64,000 nt of DNA from Poindextera sp965277425 (GCA_965277425.1 CBDICR010000006.1:868001-932000); one strand, 5' to 3'; positions 52,119 to 61,829 are shown, counted from the first letter of the stretch. The notes: generated by a model from the letters alone, not told the origin. Program-made: numbers and translations.

Positions 52119-54593
52119 ATGAAATCCGCCGTCGGCGCTCGCAAGGTTCTGCTCGCGCTCGCGCTGCTTGGCATTGCGGCCGGTATGGCGAAAGCCGATC
52201 CCTCGCCCGAAAATCCAGTGGTTGACCACCTCAACTACTATTTCGAGCACCCCAATTCGCCGGGCGCCTTCCGCGCGCTTACGGGTCAGGGGGTCGCGCC
52301 CTTCGCGACGGAGGAGACGGGTGTGTCCGCAGTCCTTGAGGACTGGTCCGATCAGGGCCCACTGATGACGCGCCTGTTTCCAGGCTTTGTCGACGATGGC
52401 TCCTTCGACTCCTTTAGATGCCGGCCGGACTATGCGCTGCAGACCCTGCGGGCGCGAATCGCCCAACTCGGTGCAAATCATCCCTATGTGTCTCGGTGGG
52501 TCGAGGTCCAACGCGCCGTGTTCGCCGCCTGTGCGGCGGACGAAACCGTCGCCGCCGTCGAACTTCCCCCGGCCTTGCCGATCGACAATCCGGTCCTGGC
52601 CAGGTTGCAGGCCGATGATCGCGCCTATCAAACCGCGTCCGTGGCCTTCTACCGAGGGGACCGGCAGAGCGCGCTGGCGGCCTTCCGCGAGATCGCCCAC
52701 AGCGACTCGCCGCACCGGGCGTCGGGCGTCTACATGGTCGCCGCCATTCGGGCCGGGTCCGACGGCTCGTTGCTGTTCGGCCATGGCGAAAAACCCCTGG
52801 TCGATGAGGCGCAATCGATCGCCGAGGTTGAGGCCATCCTGTCCGACCCGGGCCTGGTTTCGGTCCATCCCATCGCCCAGGAGTTGCTGGGATGGATTGG
52901 CGCGAACCGCGCCGACGACGCCACGCGGCGGGCCCAGGTGCGGGCGACCTTGGCCGCGCTCGAGGCGCCCGGCGACCGCCTGGCGGCCGATCCGCGCGTC
53001 CAGCGCCAATATGGCCTCGCCCGGCAGGATATCGACGGGCTGCACCTGGCCGGTGACCAGGACGGCGTCGATTTGGCGTGGTGGCTGAAGGGTGGCCCGC
53101 CCGCGGGCTTCACCGCCAGCCAGGCGATGATGGATGCGGCAAGGACCGATCCCATGGCGGCCTGGCTGCTGTTTCCGCCCTCGTGCGTGCAGGGCCAGCC
53201 CTGGGCGCCGTTCGCGCAGAACGGCGCCCAGGGCTGGCCTGCGCTGGAGGCCTTCGCCCAGGCCAAGGCCGGCCAGGTCGGCGCCGCCGCTCAACCCTGG
53301 AAACGCCTGTCGCTCTCGGTGTCCCGCCACTACGACCCGGCCCTCTGGAGCCAGGTCCAGGACGAGCAAGCCAGGGCCGCGGCGGGCGACGAGCAAGCGG
53401 TCGCCGCGCTCGCTTTCGACTTCTACCATCAGGTTCGCACCGCGCTCAGCGCCCCGGACGCCGGGAGCGAGACCACGGCGTTCGCGGTCGCGCTGGCCCA
53501 TATGAGAGCCTTTCCATTCAAAACATCGGCGCCCTATCTCGCCGCCGGGCATGACGGACTGCAGTATCTGATGACGGTCGGGCGTGTCGATGATGCGCGT
53601 CAGTGGCGGGACATATTGGCCGCCGCCGGCGCCGACCTCGCCCAGGGATGCTGTGTAAACAACGCTTTGCTTGCGATCCTGGCCGAGGATCCGGCCCATC
53701 TGGCGACGGCGCTCACCGCCTCTTCCGGCGCGGCCCTGCCCCTGCAGAACAATCTTTCGATCGCGGCCATGCGCGGGCTGGCTGAACGTCCGGACATGCC
53801 GTCGCTGGTGCGCGCGCGGTTCGCTCGCATCGCCTGGGGGCGCACCTATGCGCTCGGCGAAACGGTCGATGCCGACCTCGATCAGCTTACCCGGACCCTG
53901 AACCCGGAGATGACCAAGGCCTGGATCCATCGCGGCGGCAAACCGGTGAAGCCCGGCGATCACCAGGCGCTGCTGGACGTCCTGCGCTCGCCCGCGGTCA
54001 ATATCCTGATCGTGGACGAGGATCGCAATATCGATCCGCTTCATCCGTCAGACGACGGCCCCGGCGCGACGAGGATCGACCTTTTCAACCATGACGACGA
54101 CAACTGGTGGTGCCGATGGAAGTCGGGCCGCAACAGCCGCGATGTCGAAGGCCTGCTTGATGACGCCTTCTTCGCCTCGGCCGACATGAAGCTGGTCGAT
54201 GGCCGCACCGCCTTTGGTTTGCGCGCTCAGCTCAGGCCCGTGCTGGCAGCGAGCTATCTGGTTCGCAACCAGGCTCCGGCTGAGGCGGCGGCGCTGTCGC
54301 AGGTGACCTGCGCGCCCAAGCTGTTGACCGAACGGGTGCTCGATTGGGTGAAGGAGCCGCCCTGGATTTTCTGGGGTCGCGACGGACAGGCCGAGGCCCT
54401 GGCGCTCGCCATCAAGACGACCCACTACGGCTGCTACTCCGACGGACCCCACGGCGCCTACTCGAAAGCCGCCTGGGTCCTGCTGCACAACCGATTCCCG
54501 CAGACCCAATGGGCGATCAAGACCAAATATTGGTACAACTGCTTCTATGGCGCACCCTGTCCGGCGGAGGGCGATGACGGTCCGGCGCGCTGA
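52119..54593 (+). CDS. large exported protein of unknown function (824 aa)
   Basis: From the ATG at 52119 with a good AGGAGAAG site; earlier codons back to 52065 are shadow. Residues 1-25 form a signal peptide (VLLALALLGIAAGMAKA). The mature protein is helical and rich in Ala, like tetratricopeptide-type repeats (QTASVAFYRGDRQSALAAFR). An acidic DRNIDPLHPSDDG part and a C-terminal Cys/Trp-rich region (AAWVLLHNRFPQTQWAIKTK then YWYNC) follow. I recall similar proteins in Caulobacterales ending in a ...YP.S.WA..TPYW-type segment. Function unknown; it may bind cell wall. Confidence 0.75.
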   Translation: MKSAVGARKVLLALALLGIAAGMAKADPSPENPVVDHLNYYFEHPNSPGAFRALTGQGVAPFATEETGVSAVLEDWSDQGPLMTRLFPGFVDDGSFDSFRCRPDYALQTLRARIAQLGANHPYVSRWVEVQRAVFAACAADETVAAVELPPALPIDNPVLARLQADDRAYQTASVAFYRGDRQSALAAFREIAHSDSPHRASGVYMVAAIRAGSDGSLLFGHGEKPLVDEAQSIAEVEAILSDPGLVSVHPIAQELLGWIGANRADDATRRAQVRATLAALEAPGDRLAADPRVQRQYGLARQDIDGLHLAGDQDGVDLAWWLKGGPPAGFTASQAMMDAARTDPMAAWLLFPPSCVQGQPWAPFAQNGAQGWPALEAFAQAKAGQVGAAAQPWKRLSLSVSRHYDPALWSQVQDEQARAAAGDEQAVAALAFDFYHQVRTALSAPDAGSETTAFAVALAHMRAFPFKTSAPYLAAGHDGLQYLMTVGRVDDARQWRDILAAAGADLAQGCCVNNALLAILAEDPAHLATALTASSGAALPLQNNLSIAAMRGLAERPDMPSLVRARFARIAWGRTYALGETVDADLDQLTRTLNPEMTKAWIHRGGKPVKPGDHQALLDVLRSPAVNILIVDEDRNIDPLHPSDDGPGATRIDLFNHDDDNWWCRWKSGRNSRDVEGLLDDAFFASADMKLVDGRTAFGLRAQLRPVLAASYLVRNQAPAEAAALSQVTCAPKLLTERVLDWVKEPPWIFWGRDGQAEALALAIKTTHYGCYSDGPHGAYSKAAWVLLHNRFPQTQWAIKTKYWYNCFYGAPCPAEGDDGPAR

Positions 54594-55936
54594 TGCGGCC
54601 CGGCGGCGCTGTCCCTGGCAAAGCGGAGGACGGCGCCGTTTCGGTCGTCCGCGACCCACAAGGCGCCGTCCGCCGCCACCGCCATGCCGACGGGCGCCCC
54701 CGCCGGGCGAAGCCCCGCCACCGCATCCCAGCCTGGCGTCACGATCAGGCCGTCGGCCGCGGGCCCTGGACGATAGCGTCGGCGTATCGGCGCGGCGCCA
54801 TCTCGCGAATAGACGGCGAAGCGCGCCTTGACCGACCTTAGCGGCGCGCCGCTCGCATCAACCGGATAGGCGAGGATGCGCGAGCCGGTCGCCCGAAAGC
54901 CGTGCAGGCTGATCAGCAGATCCCCCTCCAGCTGCGGAAACATGGGACCCTGGTAGTAGACCATGGATAGAGGCGCGCCGTGCGGCGGCAGGAACAGGAT
55001 CGGCGCCGCTCGCCAGGACCCCGCACAATCGCGCCCGCCGGCCCCGCGCCACAGCGGCGCCCGCGTGTCGGTCTCCACGCAGTAGGGCCAACCATAGTCG
55101 GCGCCGGGCCGAAGCCGATTGATCACATCATAGGGAAAGTCCGGATCATCGACATCGATGCCGTTTTCCGCCTGCAGAAGGGTTCCGGATGAATGTCGAA
55201 CCAGCGCGACCGAATTGCGCAGGCCGCGGGCGAAGGTCGTAGGGGTCTGGTCCCAGCGGCCTTGTCCCAGATAGGCGAAACGCCAGATGGCCGCGAGCGG
55301 CGGATCGCCTTCGCTCGCGGCGCAATTCGTCGCCGCGGGCGCGCCCGGCGCCGGCGCGCATTGGTCGGACGGCGCGCCGACGTTCACCAGCAGGCTGCCG
55401 TCACGATCGAATATGAAGCTGGATAGAGGGTGGCGATCATCGTGCAGGTGGTTAGCCGGCAAGCCGGCGACGACCGTCTGAACCGTTGAGGCTGGATTCG
55501 GCGCGCCGGGATCGAAGCGGATGATACGGCTCATCTCCCCGAGATAGACGTCGCCGTCCGGGCCGATAGCGGCGGTATGGGGCAGATCCAGGCCGGAAAG
55601 CAGTTTGGTCAAGGTTGGCACTCGGCCCGGCGGGGCCTTCAGCCGCCATACGGCGCCTTGGCCCGAATCCCACCCACCCAGATCCACGACCAGAAGATCG
55701 CCGTCCGGCAGGAAGAGCAGAGTTCGCGGCAGGCGCAATACCCGTTGGGAAAGGCGCTGGCCCCCCGGCGGCGGTCCGAACACCAGCCCGGCGCAAACGC
55801 CGCTGGCGGTCTCGATCGGCAAGCGTGGATAACCGTCGCAAGGATTGGCGGTATCGACGACGTAGCCAGGACGAAGGGGAGCCAGATGAACGGCGGCGAC
55901 GATCGCCGTCGCAGCCAGGATGTTCAGCAGCGACAT
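54545..55936 (-). CDS. sorbosone/glucose dehydrogenase-like beta-propeller protein
   Basis: 463 residues from the ATG at 55936, beginning with a signal peptide (LLNILAATAIVAAVHLAPL). A six-bladed propeller of the GSDH type follows: LPRTLLFLPDGDLLVVDLGG, LPHTAAIGPDGDVYLGEM, the DRDGSLLVNVGAPSDQC part, NSVALVRHSSGTLLQAENG and GMAVAADGALWVADDRNGAV. Homologues oxidise sugars or sorbosone with PQQ; no PQQ genes are near. It is convergent with the upstream gene, overlapping it by 49 bases. Confidence 0.8.
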   Translation of the reverse strand: MSLLNILAATAIVAAVHLAPLRPGYVVDTANPCDGYPRLPIETASGVCAGLVFGPPPGGQRLSQRVLRLPRTLLFLPDGDLLVVDLGGWDSGQGAVWRLKAPPGRVPTLTKLLSGLDLPHTAAIGPDGDVYLGEMSRIIRFDPGAPNPASTVQTVVAGLPANHLHDDRHPLSSFIFDRDGSLLVNVGAPSDQCAPAPGAPAATNCAASEGDPPLAAIWRFAYLGQGRWDQTPTTFARGLRNSVALVRHSSGTLLQAENGIDVDDPDFPYDVINRLRPGADYGWPYCVETDTRAPLWRGAGGRDCAGSWRAAPILFLPPHGAPLSMVYYQGPMFPQLEGDLLISLHGFRATGSRILAYPVDASGAPLRSVKARFAVYSRDGAAPIRRRYRPGPAADGLIVTPGWDAVAGLRPAGAPVGMAVAADGALWVADDRNGAVLRFARDSAAGPHQRAGPSSPSAGQGAP

Positions 55937-56131
55937 GGTTCGACTCAGGGTCTGGCAGGCGGCGCCAAGAACCCGCCGCTCGCGGCCATCTGGGCTGAAC
56001 GCCACAATAGGCTATCGATGGAAACTGCCGCAGTCCCTATCTCAAGGCAATTGGGGCGCGGCGCATTCGGGTCGGCGCCCCTTAAGTCGACGCTCTTGGG
56101 ATCGGCGGGCGGCGAGGCTAGTCTGGCCCCC

Positions 56132-57310
56132 ATGATCGATCCTCAAAGCCTCGCGACCCGGGCTATCGACGAACTCGGCCGGCTGATCGCTTTCGACACC
56201 ACCTCGCGCGAGTCAAACCTGAACCTCATCGCCCATGCGGAAACGCTGCTCGGCGAACTGGGCGTGGCTTCGCGGCGCGTCGCCAACGCCGACGGCTCCA
56301 AGGCCAATCTCCTGGCCTCGATCGGGCCGCAAACCGAGGGCGGGGTCGTGCTGTCCGGCCATACCGACGTGGTGCCGGTCGATGGGCAGGCCTGGACCTC
56401 CGATCCGTTCACGCTGCAGCGGCGCGCCGATCGGCTCTACGGGCGCGGGACCTGCGACATGAAGGGGTTCTTGGCCCTCGCCCTGGCCGCGGCGCCCGAT
56501 TTCGCCGCCGCGGGCCTCAAGCGGCCTGTGCACCTGGCCTTTTCCTATGACGAGGAGATCGGCTGCCTCGGCGCGCCGGCCCTGATCGGCGAGATAACCA
56601 CCAGCCTGCCGCGCCCCGCGGCCGTCATCGTCGGCGAGCCGACCAATATGGAGGCGGTCTCAGGGCACAAGGGCATCGCCTCGTTCAAGGTCACGGTCCT
56701 GGGCCACGAGGCCCATTCCAGCCTGACCCACCTGGGCGTTTCGGCCAATATGGCGGCGGTCCGGCTGATGGCGTTGCTGGTCGCGCTGTCGGAGCGGCTG
56801 CAGCGCCAGGCCGACGCCGCCTCGCCCTTCCTGCCCAAGGGCGCCAGCCTGACCATCGGCGTCGTCAACGGCGGCACGGCGCTCAACATATTGGCGCGGA
56901 AGTGCGTGTTCGGCTTCGACCTGCGCACGCCGCCGGGCCTGGAGCCCAAGGCGATCCTGGCCGACTTTTTCGCCCAGGCCGAGGCGCTCGACGCCGAACT
57001 GAAGGCCCGCTTCCCCGACGCCGGCGTGCTGGTCGAGCAGCGCTCCAGCGTTCCGGCGCTCGCCCCCGAGCCGAGCGGCGCGGCGGAGGCGTTCGCGCGG
57101 CGCCTGGCCGGCGACAATGGGCCGGCGCGGGCGGTCTCCTACGCCGCCGAGGCCGGCCAGTTCCAACAGGCCGGCTATTCGGTGGTGATCTGCGGCCCCG
57201 GCTCGATCGACCAGGCGCACCAGCCGGACGAATATGTCGAGATCGCTCAGATGGAGCGGGGCGCGGCCTTCATGGCGCGGCTGCTCGAGGCGCTGGTCGA
57301 CACGCCCTGA
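56132..57310 (+). CDS. argE: acetylornithine deacetylase
   Basis: 392 residues from the ATG at 56132. M20 metallopeptidase fold. Metal ligands are in LSGHTDVVPVDGQAW (His, Asp), GRGTCDMKGFLALAL (Asp) and SYDEEIGCLGAP (Glu). The dimerisation domain has VSGHKGIASFKVTVLGHEAH. The last conserved part, ICGPGSIDQAHQPDEYVE, carries the C-terminal ligand His. It removes acetyl from N-acetylornithine in arginine synthesis. A DapE function is less likely because of the GSIDQAHQPDE tail. Confidence 0.93.
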   Translation: MIDPQSLATRAIDELGRLIAFDTTSRESNLNLIAHAETLLGELGVASRRVANADGSKANLLASIGPQTEGGVVLSGHTDVVPVDGQAWTSDPFTLQRRADRLYGRGTCDMKGFLALALAAAPDFAAAGLKRPVHLAFSYDEEIGCLGAPALIGEITTSLPRPAAVIVGEPTNMEAVSGHKGIASFKVTVLGHEAHSSLTHLGVSANMAAVRLMALLVALSERLQRQADAASPFLPKGASLTIGVVNGGTALNILARKCVFGFDLRTPPGLEPKAILADFFAQAEALDAELKARFPDAGVLVEQRSSVPALAPEPSGAAEAFARRLAGDNGPARAVSYAAEAGQFQQAGYSVVICGPGSIDQAHQPDEYVEIAQMERGAAFMARLLEALVDTP

Positions 57311-58347
57311 AGCCGGGTCAGGGCCCAGGCGGCGGCGTCGCGCACCACGGGCGAGGCGTCGGTCAGCCGGGCCTGCGCCGCCTCTGCCAAGGCCGGATCA
57401 CCGGAATTGCCGATGGCGTAGAGGACGTTGCGCACGAAACGGTCGCGGCCGATCCGCTTGATCGGGCTCTTGGAGAAGAGGGCGCGGAAGGCGGTGTCGT
57501 CGAGGCCGGCCAGATCGGCTAGCCTGGGGCTGGTCAGGGCCTCGCGCGCCGCCAGTTTCGCCTCGCGCGAGATCTGTGCGAACTTGTTCCACGGGCAGAC
57601 GGCCAGGCAGTCGTCGCAGCCGTAGATCCGGTTGCCGAGCGCGGCCCTGAACGCCTCCGGCACGGGCCCGGCGTGCTCGATGGTCAGGTAGGAGATGCAG
57701 CGCCGGGCGTCGAGCTGGTAAGGCGCCGGGAAGGCCTTGGTCGGGCAGATGTCCAGGCAGGCGCGGCACTGGCCGCAGTGGTCGGCCTCGGCCTTGTCAG
57801 GGTTCAGCGCAAGGTCGGTCAGCACCACGCCCAGGAAGAGCCAGGAGCCGAAGTCGCGCGAGACCAAATTGGTGTGCTTGCCCTGCCAGCCGAGGCCCGC
57901 CGCGCCCGCCAGCGGCTTTTCCATCAGGGGCGCGGTGTCGACGAAGACCTTGACCTGGCAGCCCGCCGCCCGGACCAGCCAGCGAGCCAGCGTCTTCAGC
58001 CGCGCCTTGATCAGTTCGTGATAGTCGTCGCCCTGGGCATAGACCGAGATCGTCCCTCGGTCGCGCCGCTCCAGCGCCGCCAGCGGGTCGACCTCGGGGC
58101 CATAGTTGACCCCGAGCACGATGGCCGACCGCGCCTGCGGCCACATCGCGCGCGGGTGGGTCCGCCGCTCGGCGGTCGCGGCCATCCAGTCCATGTCGCC
58201 GTGGCGGCCGAGCGCGACGAATTCCTTCAGGCGAGCCGTGGCCGGCCATGGGGTCTCGACGCCGGTCAGGCCGCAGGCGTCGAAGCCGATGTCCGCCGCC
58301 GTGCAGCGAATCCGCGCCTCGATGGGCTCAGAAGTCGAGGTCGTCAT
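57247..58347 (-). CDS. queG: epoxyqueuosine reductase
   Basis: 366 residues. Last step of queuosine tRNA modification. The catalytic Asp is in FVDTAPLMEKPLAGAAGLGW, followed by GKHTNLVSRDFGSW. Two 4Fe-4S sites are CGQCRACLDICPTKAF and YGCDDCLAVCPWNKFA. A HEAT-like C-terminal part (RNVLYAIGNSGDPALAEAAQ) follows. It overlaps the end of argE convergently by 64 bases; its last 20 residues (STSASSSRAMKAAPRSI tail) are encoded only there and look unconserved. Confidence 0.95.
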   Translation of the reverse strand: MTTSTSEPIEARIRCTAADIGFDACGLTGVETPWPATARLKEFVALGRHGDMDWMAATAERRTHPRAMWPQARSAIVLGVNYGPEVDPLAALERRDRGTISVYAQGDDYHELIKARLKTLARWLVRAAGCQVKVFVDTAPLMEKPLAGAAGLGWQGKHTNLVSRDFGSWLFLGVVLTDLALNPDKAEADHCGQCRACLDICPTKAFPAPYQLDARRCISYLTIEHAGPVPEAFRAALGNRIYGCDDCLAVCPWNKFAQISREAKLAAREALTSPRLADLAGLDDTAFRALFSKSPIKRIGRDRFVRNVLYAIGNSGDPALAEAAQARLTDASPVVRDAAAWALTRLQGVSTSASSSRAMKAAPRSI

Positions 58348-59014
58348 AATGCGGCGCGGGCATCAGGCCGGGCCAGCGATCGGTCAGCAGCGGACGGAAA
58401 CAGGGGCGGGACTTCAGCTTCATGTACCAGGTGCGCACCCCGCGAAACTCCCCCCAGGGAATATCGCCGAAATAGTCGATCACCGACAGGTGCGCGGCGG
58501 CGGCGAAGTCGGCGAGGCTCAATCTGCGCCCGTTCAGCCAGTCGCGGTCGTCGAGCAGGCGCTCGATATAGGTCAGGTGGGTCTTCAGCGCTTCGCGGCC
58601 AGCACGCAGATTGGCGTGGCTGGGGGCGCCCATGCCGAGCAGACGCTTCTCCATCTTTTCATGCAGTAGCAAGCCGTTGACCTCATTGTCGAACTTGCGG
58701 TCGAACCATTGCAGCAGCCGCCGCGTTTCGGCGCGTTCCGCCGGATCGCGGCCCATCAGGCCTGGCTCCGGCTCGCTTTCCTCGATGTGTTCGAGGATGG
58801 CGCGGCTTTCGCAGATGATGGTTTTCTGGCCGTTCTGGACCTCGACCAGGACCGGAGTGAGGCCGGAGGGATTGAGCGTCTGGAAGTCGCTGCGGCGCTC
58901 CCAATAGCGTTCCTGCACCTCTAGGAAGGCCAGCCGCTTTTCGCCAAGGGCCAGCCTGACCTGGCGCGACGCCGGGTCGAGCGGGAAATGGTGCACGGTG
59001 CGTTCGACGGTCAT
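58328..59014 (-). CDS. glutathione S-transferase family protein
   Basis: 228 residues. N-terminal thioredoxin fold with HHFPLDPASRQVRLALGEKR and ICESRAILEHIEESEP (glutathione site). The C-terminal domain contains DRDWLNGRRLSLADFAAAAH. A putative catalytic Ser is at the N-terminal SRQ. It overlaps the queG start by 20 bases, so queG may be coupled to it. Frequently paired with queG in related genomes, from memory. Confidence 0.9.
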   Translation of the reverse strand: MTVERTVHHFPLDPASRQVRLALGEKRLAFLEVQERYWERRSDFQTLNPSGLTPVLVEVQNGQKTIICESRAILEHIEESEPEPGLMGRDPAERAETRRLLQWFDRKFDNEVNGLLLHEKMEKRLLGMGAPSHANLRAGREALKTHLTYIERLLDDRDWLNGRRLSLADFAAAAHLSVIDYFGDIPWGEFRGVRTWYMKLKSRPCFRPLLTDRWPGLMPAPHYDDLDF

Positions 59015-59025
59015 GCTCGGATCAG

Positions 59026-60012
59026 CTAGCGCCTGCGCCTTAAGGTCCCGTTTACCGACTTCGCGATCGGGTCGGGTTCGCGCACCTCCGGGAAGGCGCC
59101 GCCGTGGGGCTCGGCGGCGCCGCCGGGATCGGGATGGATGATGATGTCGGCCGTCGGATAGGCGTCCAGCACCCGATTTTCCGCCGCCAGCATCACCCGA
59201 TGCGCCTCGACCAGGTCGAGCGAGGCGTCGAGCTCTGCGTGCAGCTGGATGTGGATGTAGGGGCCCGAAGCGCGGGTGCGCAGCTTGTTGACGGCCCTGA
59301 CCTCGGGATCGGCCATCGCCAACTCGGCGATGTGCCGGCGCGCGTCGTCGGGCAGTTCGTGATCCATCAGCTCGAGCGAGGCCTGGCGGAAGACGCCGAT
59401 CGCGCCCCAGACCAGCCAGGCGGTGACGATCAGGCCGGCGGCGGCGTCCGGGGCCGAGCCGCCGATCAGGGCGTTGGCCCCGATGCCGACCAGGGCGACG
59501 ATATTGGCGCCCAGATCGACCACGTAGTGCATCCGGTCGCCCGTGACGGCCACCGAGCGGGTACGGGCCAGCACCTTGGACTGGGCGAAGATCAGGCCGC
59601 CGGTCAGCACGATCGACAGCCCCATCACCGCCATGCCCCAGCCCTCGTCGGCGACCGGTCGCGGGTGGAGCAGGCGCACCACCGCTTCCTCGCCGACCAG
59701 GGCGGCGGTGGCGAAGACCAGGCCGGCCTGGGTCAGGCTGGCGAAGGCCTCGGCCTTGCCGTGCCCGAAGCGGTGCTCCAGGTCCGGCGGGCTGGCCGCA
59801 TAGCGGACCGCGAAATAGGTGGTCAGGGCGGCCAGCACGTCGAGCCCTGAATCCGCCAGCGACGCGAGCAGGGCGACCGAGCCCGAGGCGATCCAGACCG
59901 CCGCCTTGATCGTGGTCAGCACCAGCGCTACGGCGACGGACAGGCGCGTGATCCGGCGGGTCAGGACGGACGCTTCGCCCATGCTGAGCGGGGGTCGGGC
60001 GCCGGTCGTCAT
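59026..60012 (-). CDS. cation diffusion facilitator (CDF) metal exporter
   Basis: 328 residues with about six membrane helices. LLASLADSGLDVLAALTTYF is helix 2 with the Ser/Asp metal site, EHRFGHGKAEAFASL is the HxxGHxKAE loop, and the cytoplasmic C-terminal domain includes YIHIQLHAELDASLDLVEAH. Exports Zn2+, Fe2+ or Cd2+ by proton exchange. Its ATG overlaps the stop of the upstream ABC ATPase gene by four bases (ATGA). Confidence 0.93.
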   Translation of the reverse strand: MTTGARPPLSMGEASVLTRRITRLSVAVALVLTTIKAAVWIASGSVALLASLADSGLDVLAALTTYFAVRYAASPPDLEHRFGHGKAEAFASLTQAGLVFATAALVGEEAVVRLLHPRPVADEGWGMAVMGLSIVLTGGLIFAQSKVLARTRSVAVTGDRMHYVVDLGANIVALVGIGANALIGGSAPDAAAGLIVTAWLVWGAIGVFRQASLELMDHELPDDARRHIAELAMADPEVRAVNKLRTRASGPYIHIQLHAELDASLDLVEAHRVMLAAENRVLDAYPTADIIIHPDPGGAAEPHGGAFPEVREPDPIAKSVNGTLRRRR

Positions 60013-61829
60013 GGCGCGTCGAACTCCGACACCAGGTGGCCGGGCTCGACCTCCTCCAGCCTCGGCAGATAGATCCCCGACGCCGGATCGACGGGCAGTT
60101 TCGACGGCATGAAGCGAAGCGCGCTCAAGGGGTCGAGCGGGCTGGGCGGCTCGCCCTCAAGGCGCACGCGCGGACGCGCGCGCTCCCGGATCGGATCGGG
60201 GATCGGGACCGCCGACAACAGGCTCTTGGTGTAGGGATGCCGCGGATGGGCGTAGAGCTGCTCGCGCGAGGCCTGCTCCATCACCCGGCCAAGATAGAGC
60301 ACCATCACCCGATGGCTGATCTCGCGCACCACGGCCAGGTCGTGACTGATGAACAGCATGGCCATGCCCAGCCGCTTCTGCAGCCCGATCAAAAGGTCGA
60401 TGATCTGGGCGCGGATGGAGACGTCCAGCGCCGAGACCGCCTCGTCGCAGATCACCAGCCGGGGCTTCAGGATCATGGCGCGCGCCACCCCCACCCGCTG
60501 GTTCTGGCCGCCGGACAGCTCGTGCGGATAGCGGTTGATCAGGGCCTGATCGAGCTCGACCTGGTCCAGCATGGCGCGGACCTCGACCTCGCGCTGGCGG
60601 CGGGTCAGTTGAGCGCGAAAGGCGCGCAAGGGCTCGGCGACGGAATCGCCGATGGTCATGCGCGGATCGAGGCTGGCCAGGGGGTCCTGGAAGACGATCT
60701 GCAGATCGGCCCGCGCCTTGCGCATCGCCGTCTGGTCGGCGTGGGTGATGTCGCGACCCATCAGCGTCACCGCGCCCGCGGTCGGCGCGATCAGATTGAG
60801 CACCGCCCGCGCCAGGGTCGACTTGCCGCAGCCACTCTCGCCGACGACGCCCAGGGTCTCGCCTTCACGCAGCTGGAAGCTGACCCCGTCGACGGCGCGC
60901 AGGCGCCTGGTCTGGGCGAACAGGCCCTGGCGGACCGGAAACCAGACCTTGAGATCGTGCGCCTCGACCACGATGGCCGCGTCGGGCGCGACCGGATCGG
61001 GCATGGGCCGGCCGCCGCGATCGTCCCGGTCCAGGCGCGGTATGGCGGCCAGCAGGGCGCGGGTATAGTCGCTGCGCGGCGCCGCAAAGACCTGCTCGGC
61101 CGTCCCCTCCTCGACATAGAGGCCGTCCTTCATCACCGCCACGCGATCGGCCAGCCGCGCGATCACCCCCATGTCGTGGGTGATCAGCACCATGGCGGTG
61201 TGGGTCTCGCTTTTCAGCTCGGCCATCAGGTCGAGGATTTCCGCCTGCACCGTCACGTCCAGCGCGGTGGTCGGCTCGTCGGCGATCAAGAGCTCCGGCC
61301 CGCAGGCCATGGCCGCGGCGATCATCACCCGTTGGCGCATGCCGCCGGAGAGCTCGTGCGGAAACTGCCGCAATCGCCGCGCGGCCTCCGGGATGCGCAC
61401 CCGCTCCAGCCAGCGCAGCGCCTTGGCCCTCGCCTGGCTGTCCGAAAGCCCCAGATGCGCGCGCAGCGGCTCGGCGATCTGCTCGCCGATCGTCACATGC
61501 GGGGTGAGCGCGGTCAGCGGGTCCTGGAAGATCATGGTCATCTTCGAGCCGCGCAGGCGGTTCAGGCCGGCGCGGTTCAGGCCAAGCAGCTCGCGGCCGC
61601 AAAACCGGATCGAGCCGTCGGCGCGCCCGTTCTCGGCCAAAAGGCCCATGACGGCCATGAAGGTCTGGCTCTTGCCCGAGCCGCTTTCGCCGACGACGCC
61701 GAGGCATTCGCCGCGCGCGAGCGTCAGGCTCACCCCGCGCACGGCCTCGACCAGGCCGTCATAGGTCTGAAATGCGATGCGCAACGCGTCGATCGCAAGG
61801 ACGGGAGCGTCAGCGCCTGGGGGTGGCAA
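60009..61829 (-). CDS. dipeptide/oligopeptide-type ABC transporter, two fused ATPase domains
   Basis: 606 residues if the TTG at 61829 is the start; the frame stays open to 61970 but the earlier codons are low-complexity. Domain 1 has GESGSGKSQT, LSGGMRQRV and LIADEPTTALD. Domain 2 has GESGCGKSTLARAV, LSGGQNQRVGVARAM and VICDEAVSALD. This is the DppD-DppF-like double ATPase (YejF type) that powers uptake of peptides or similar solutes. No permease or binding-protein gene is in the window, so partners are encoded elsewhere. Confidence 0.88.
   Translation of the reverse strand: MPPPGADAPVLAIDALRIAFQTYDGLVEAVRGVSLTLARGECLGVVGESGSGKSQTFMAVMGLLAENGRADGSIRFCGRELLGLNRAGLNRLRGSKMTMIFQDPLTALTPHVTIGEQIAEPLRAHLGLSDSQARAKALRWLERVRIPEAARRLRQFPHELSGGMRQRVMIAAAMACGPELLIADEPTTALDVTVQAEILDLMAELKSETHTAMVLITHDMGVIARLADRVAVMKDGLYVEEGTAEQVFAAPRSDYTRALLAAIPRLDRDDRGGRPMPDPVAPDAAIVVEAHDLKVWFPVRQGLFAQTRRLRAVDGVSFQLREGETLGVVGESGCGKSTLARAVLNLIAPTAGAVTLMGRDITHADQTAMRKARADLQIVFQDPLASLDPRMTIGDSVAEPLRAFRAQLTRRQREVEVRAMLDQVELDQALINRYPHELSGGQNQRVGVARAMILKPRLVICDEAVSALDVSIRAQIIDLLIGLQKRLGMAMLFISHDLAVVREISHRVMVLYLGRVMEQASREQLYAHPRHPYTKSLLSAVPIPDPIRERARPRVRLEGEPPSPLDPLSALRFMPSKLPVDPASGIYLPRLEEVEPGHLVSEFDAP

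Noticed and set aside
52038..54044. 668-codon minus-strand open frame
   Set aside because: Antisense to the exported 824-residue protein, which has a signal peptide and a good ribosome-binding site; the antisense frame has neither.
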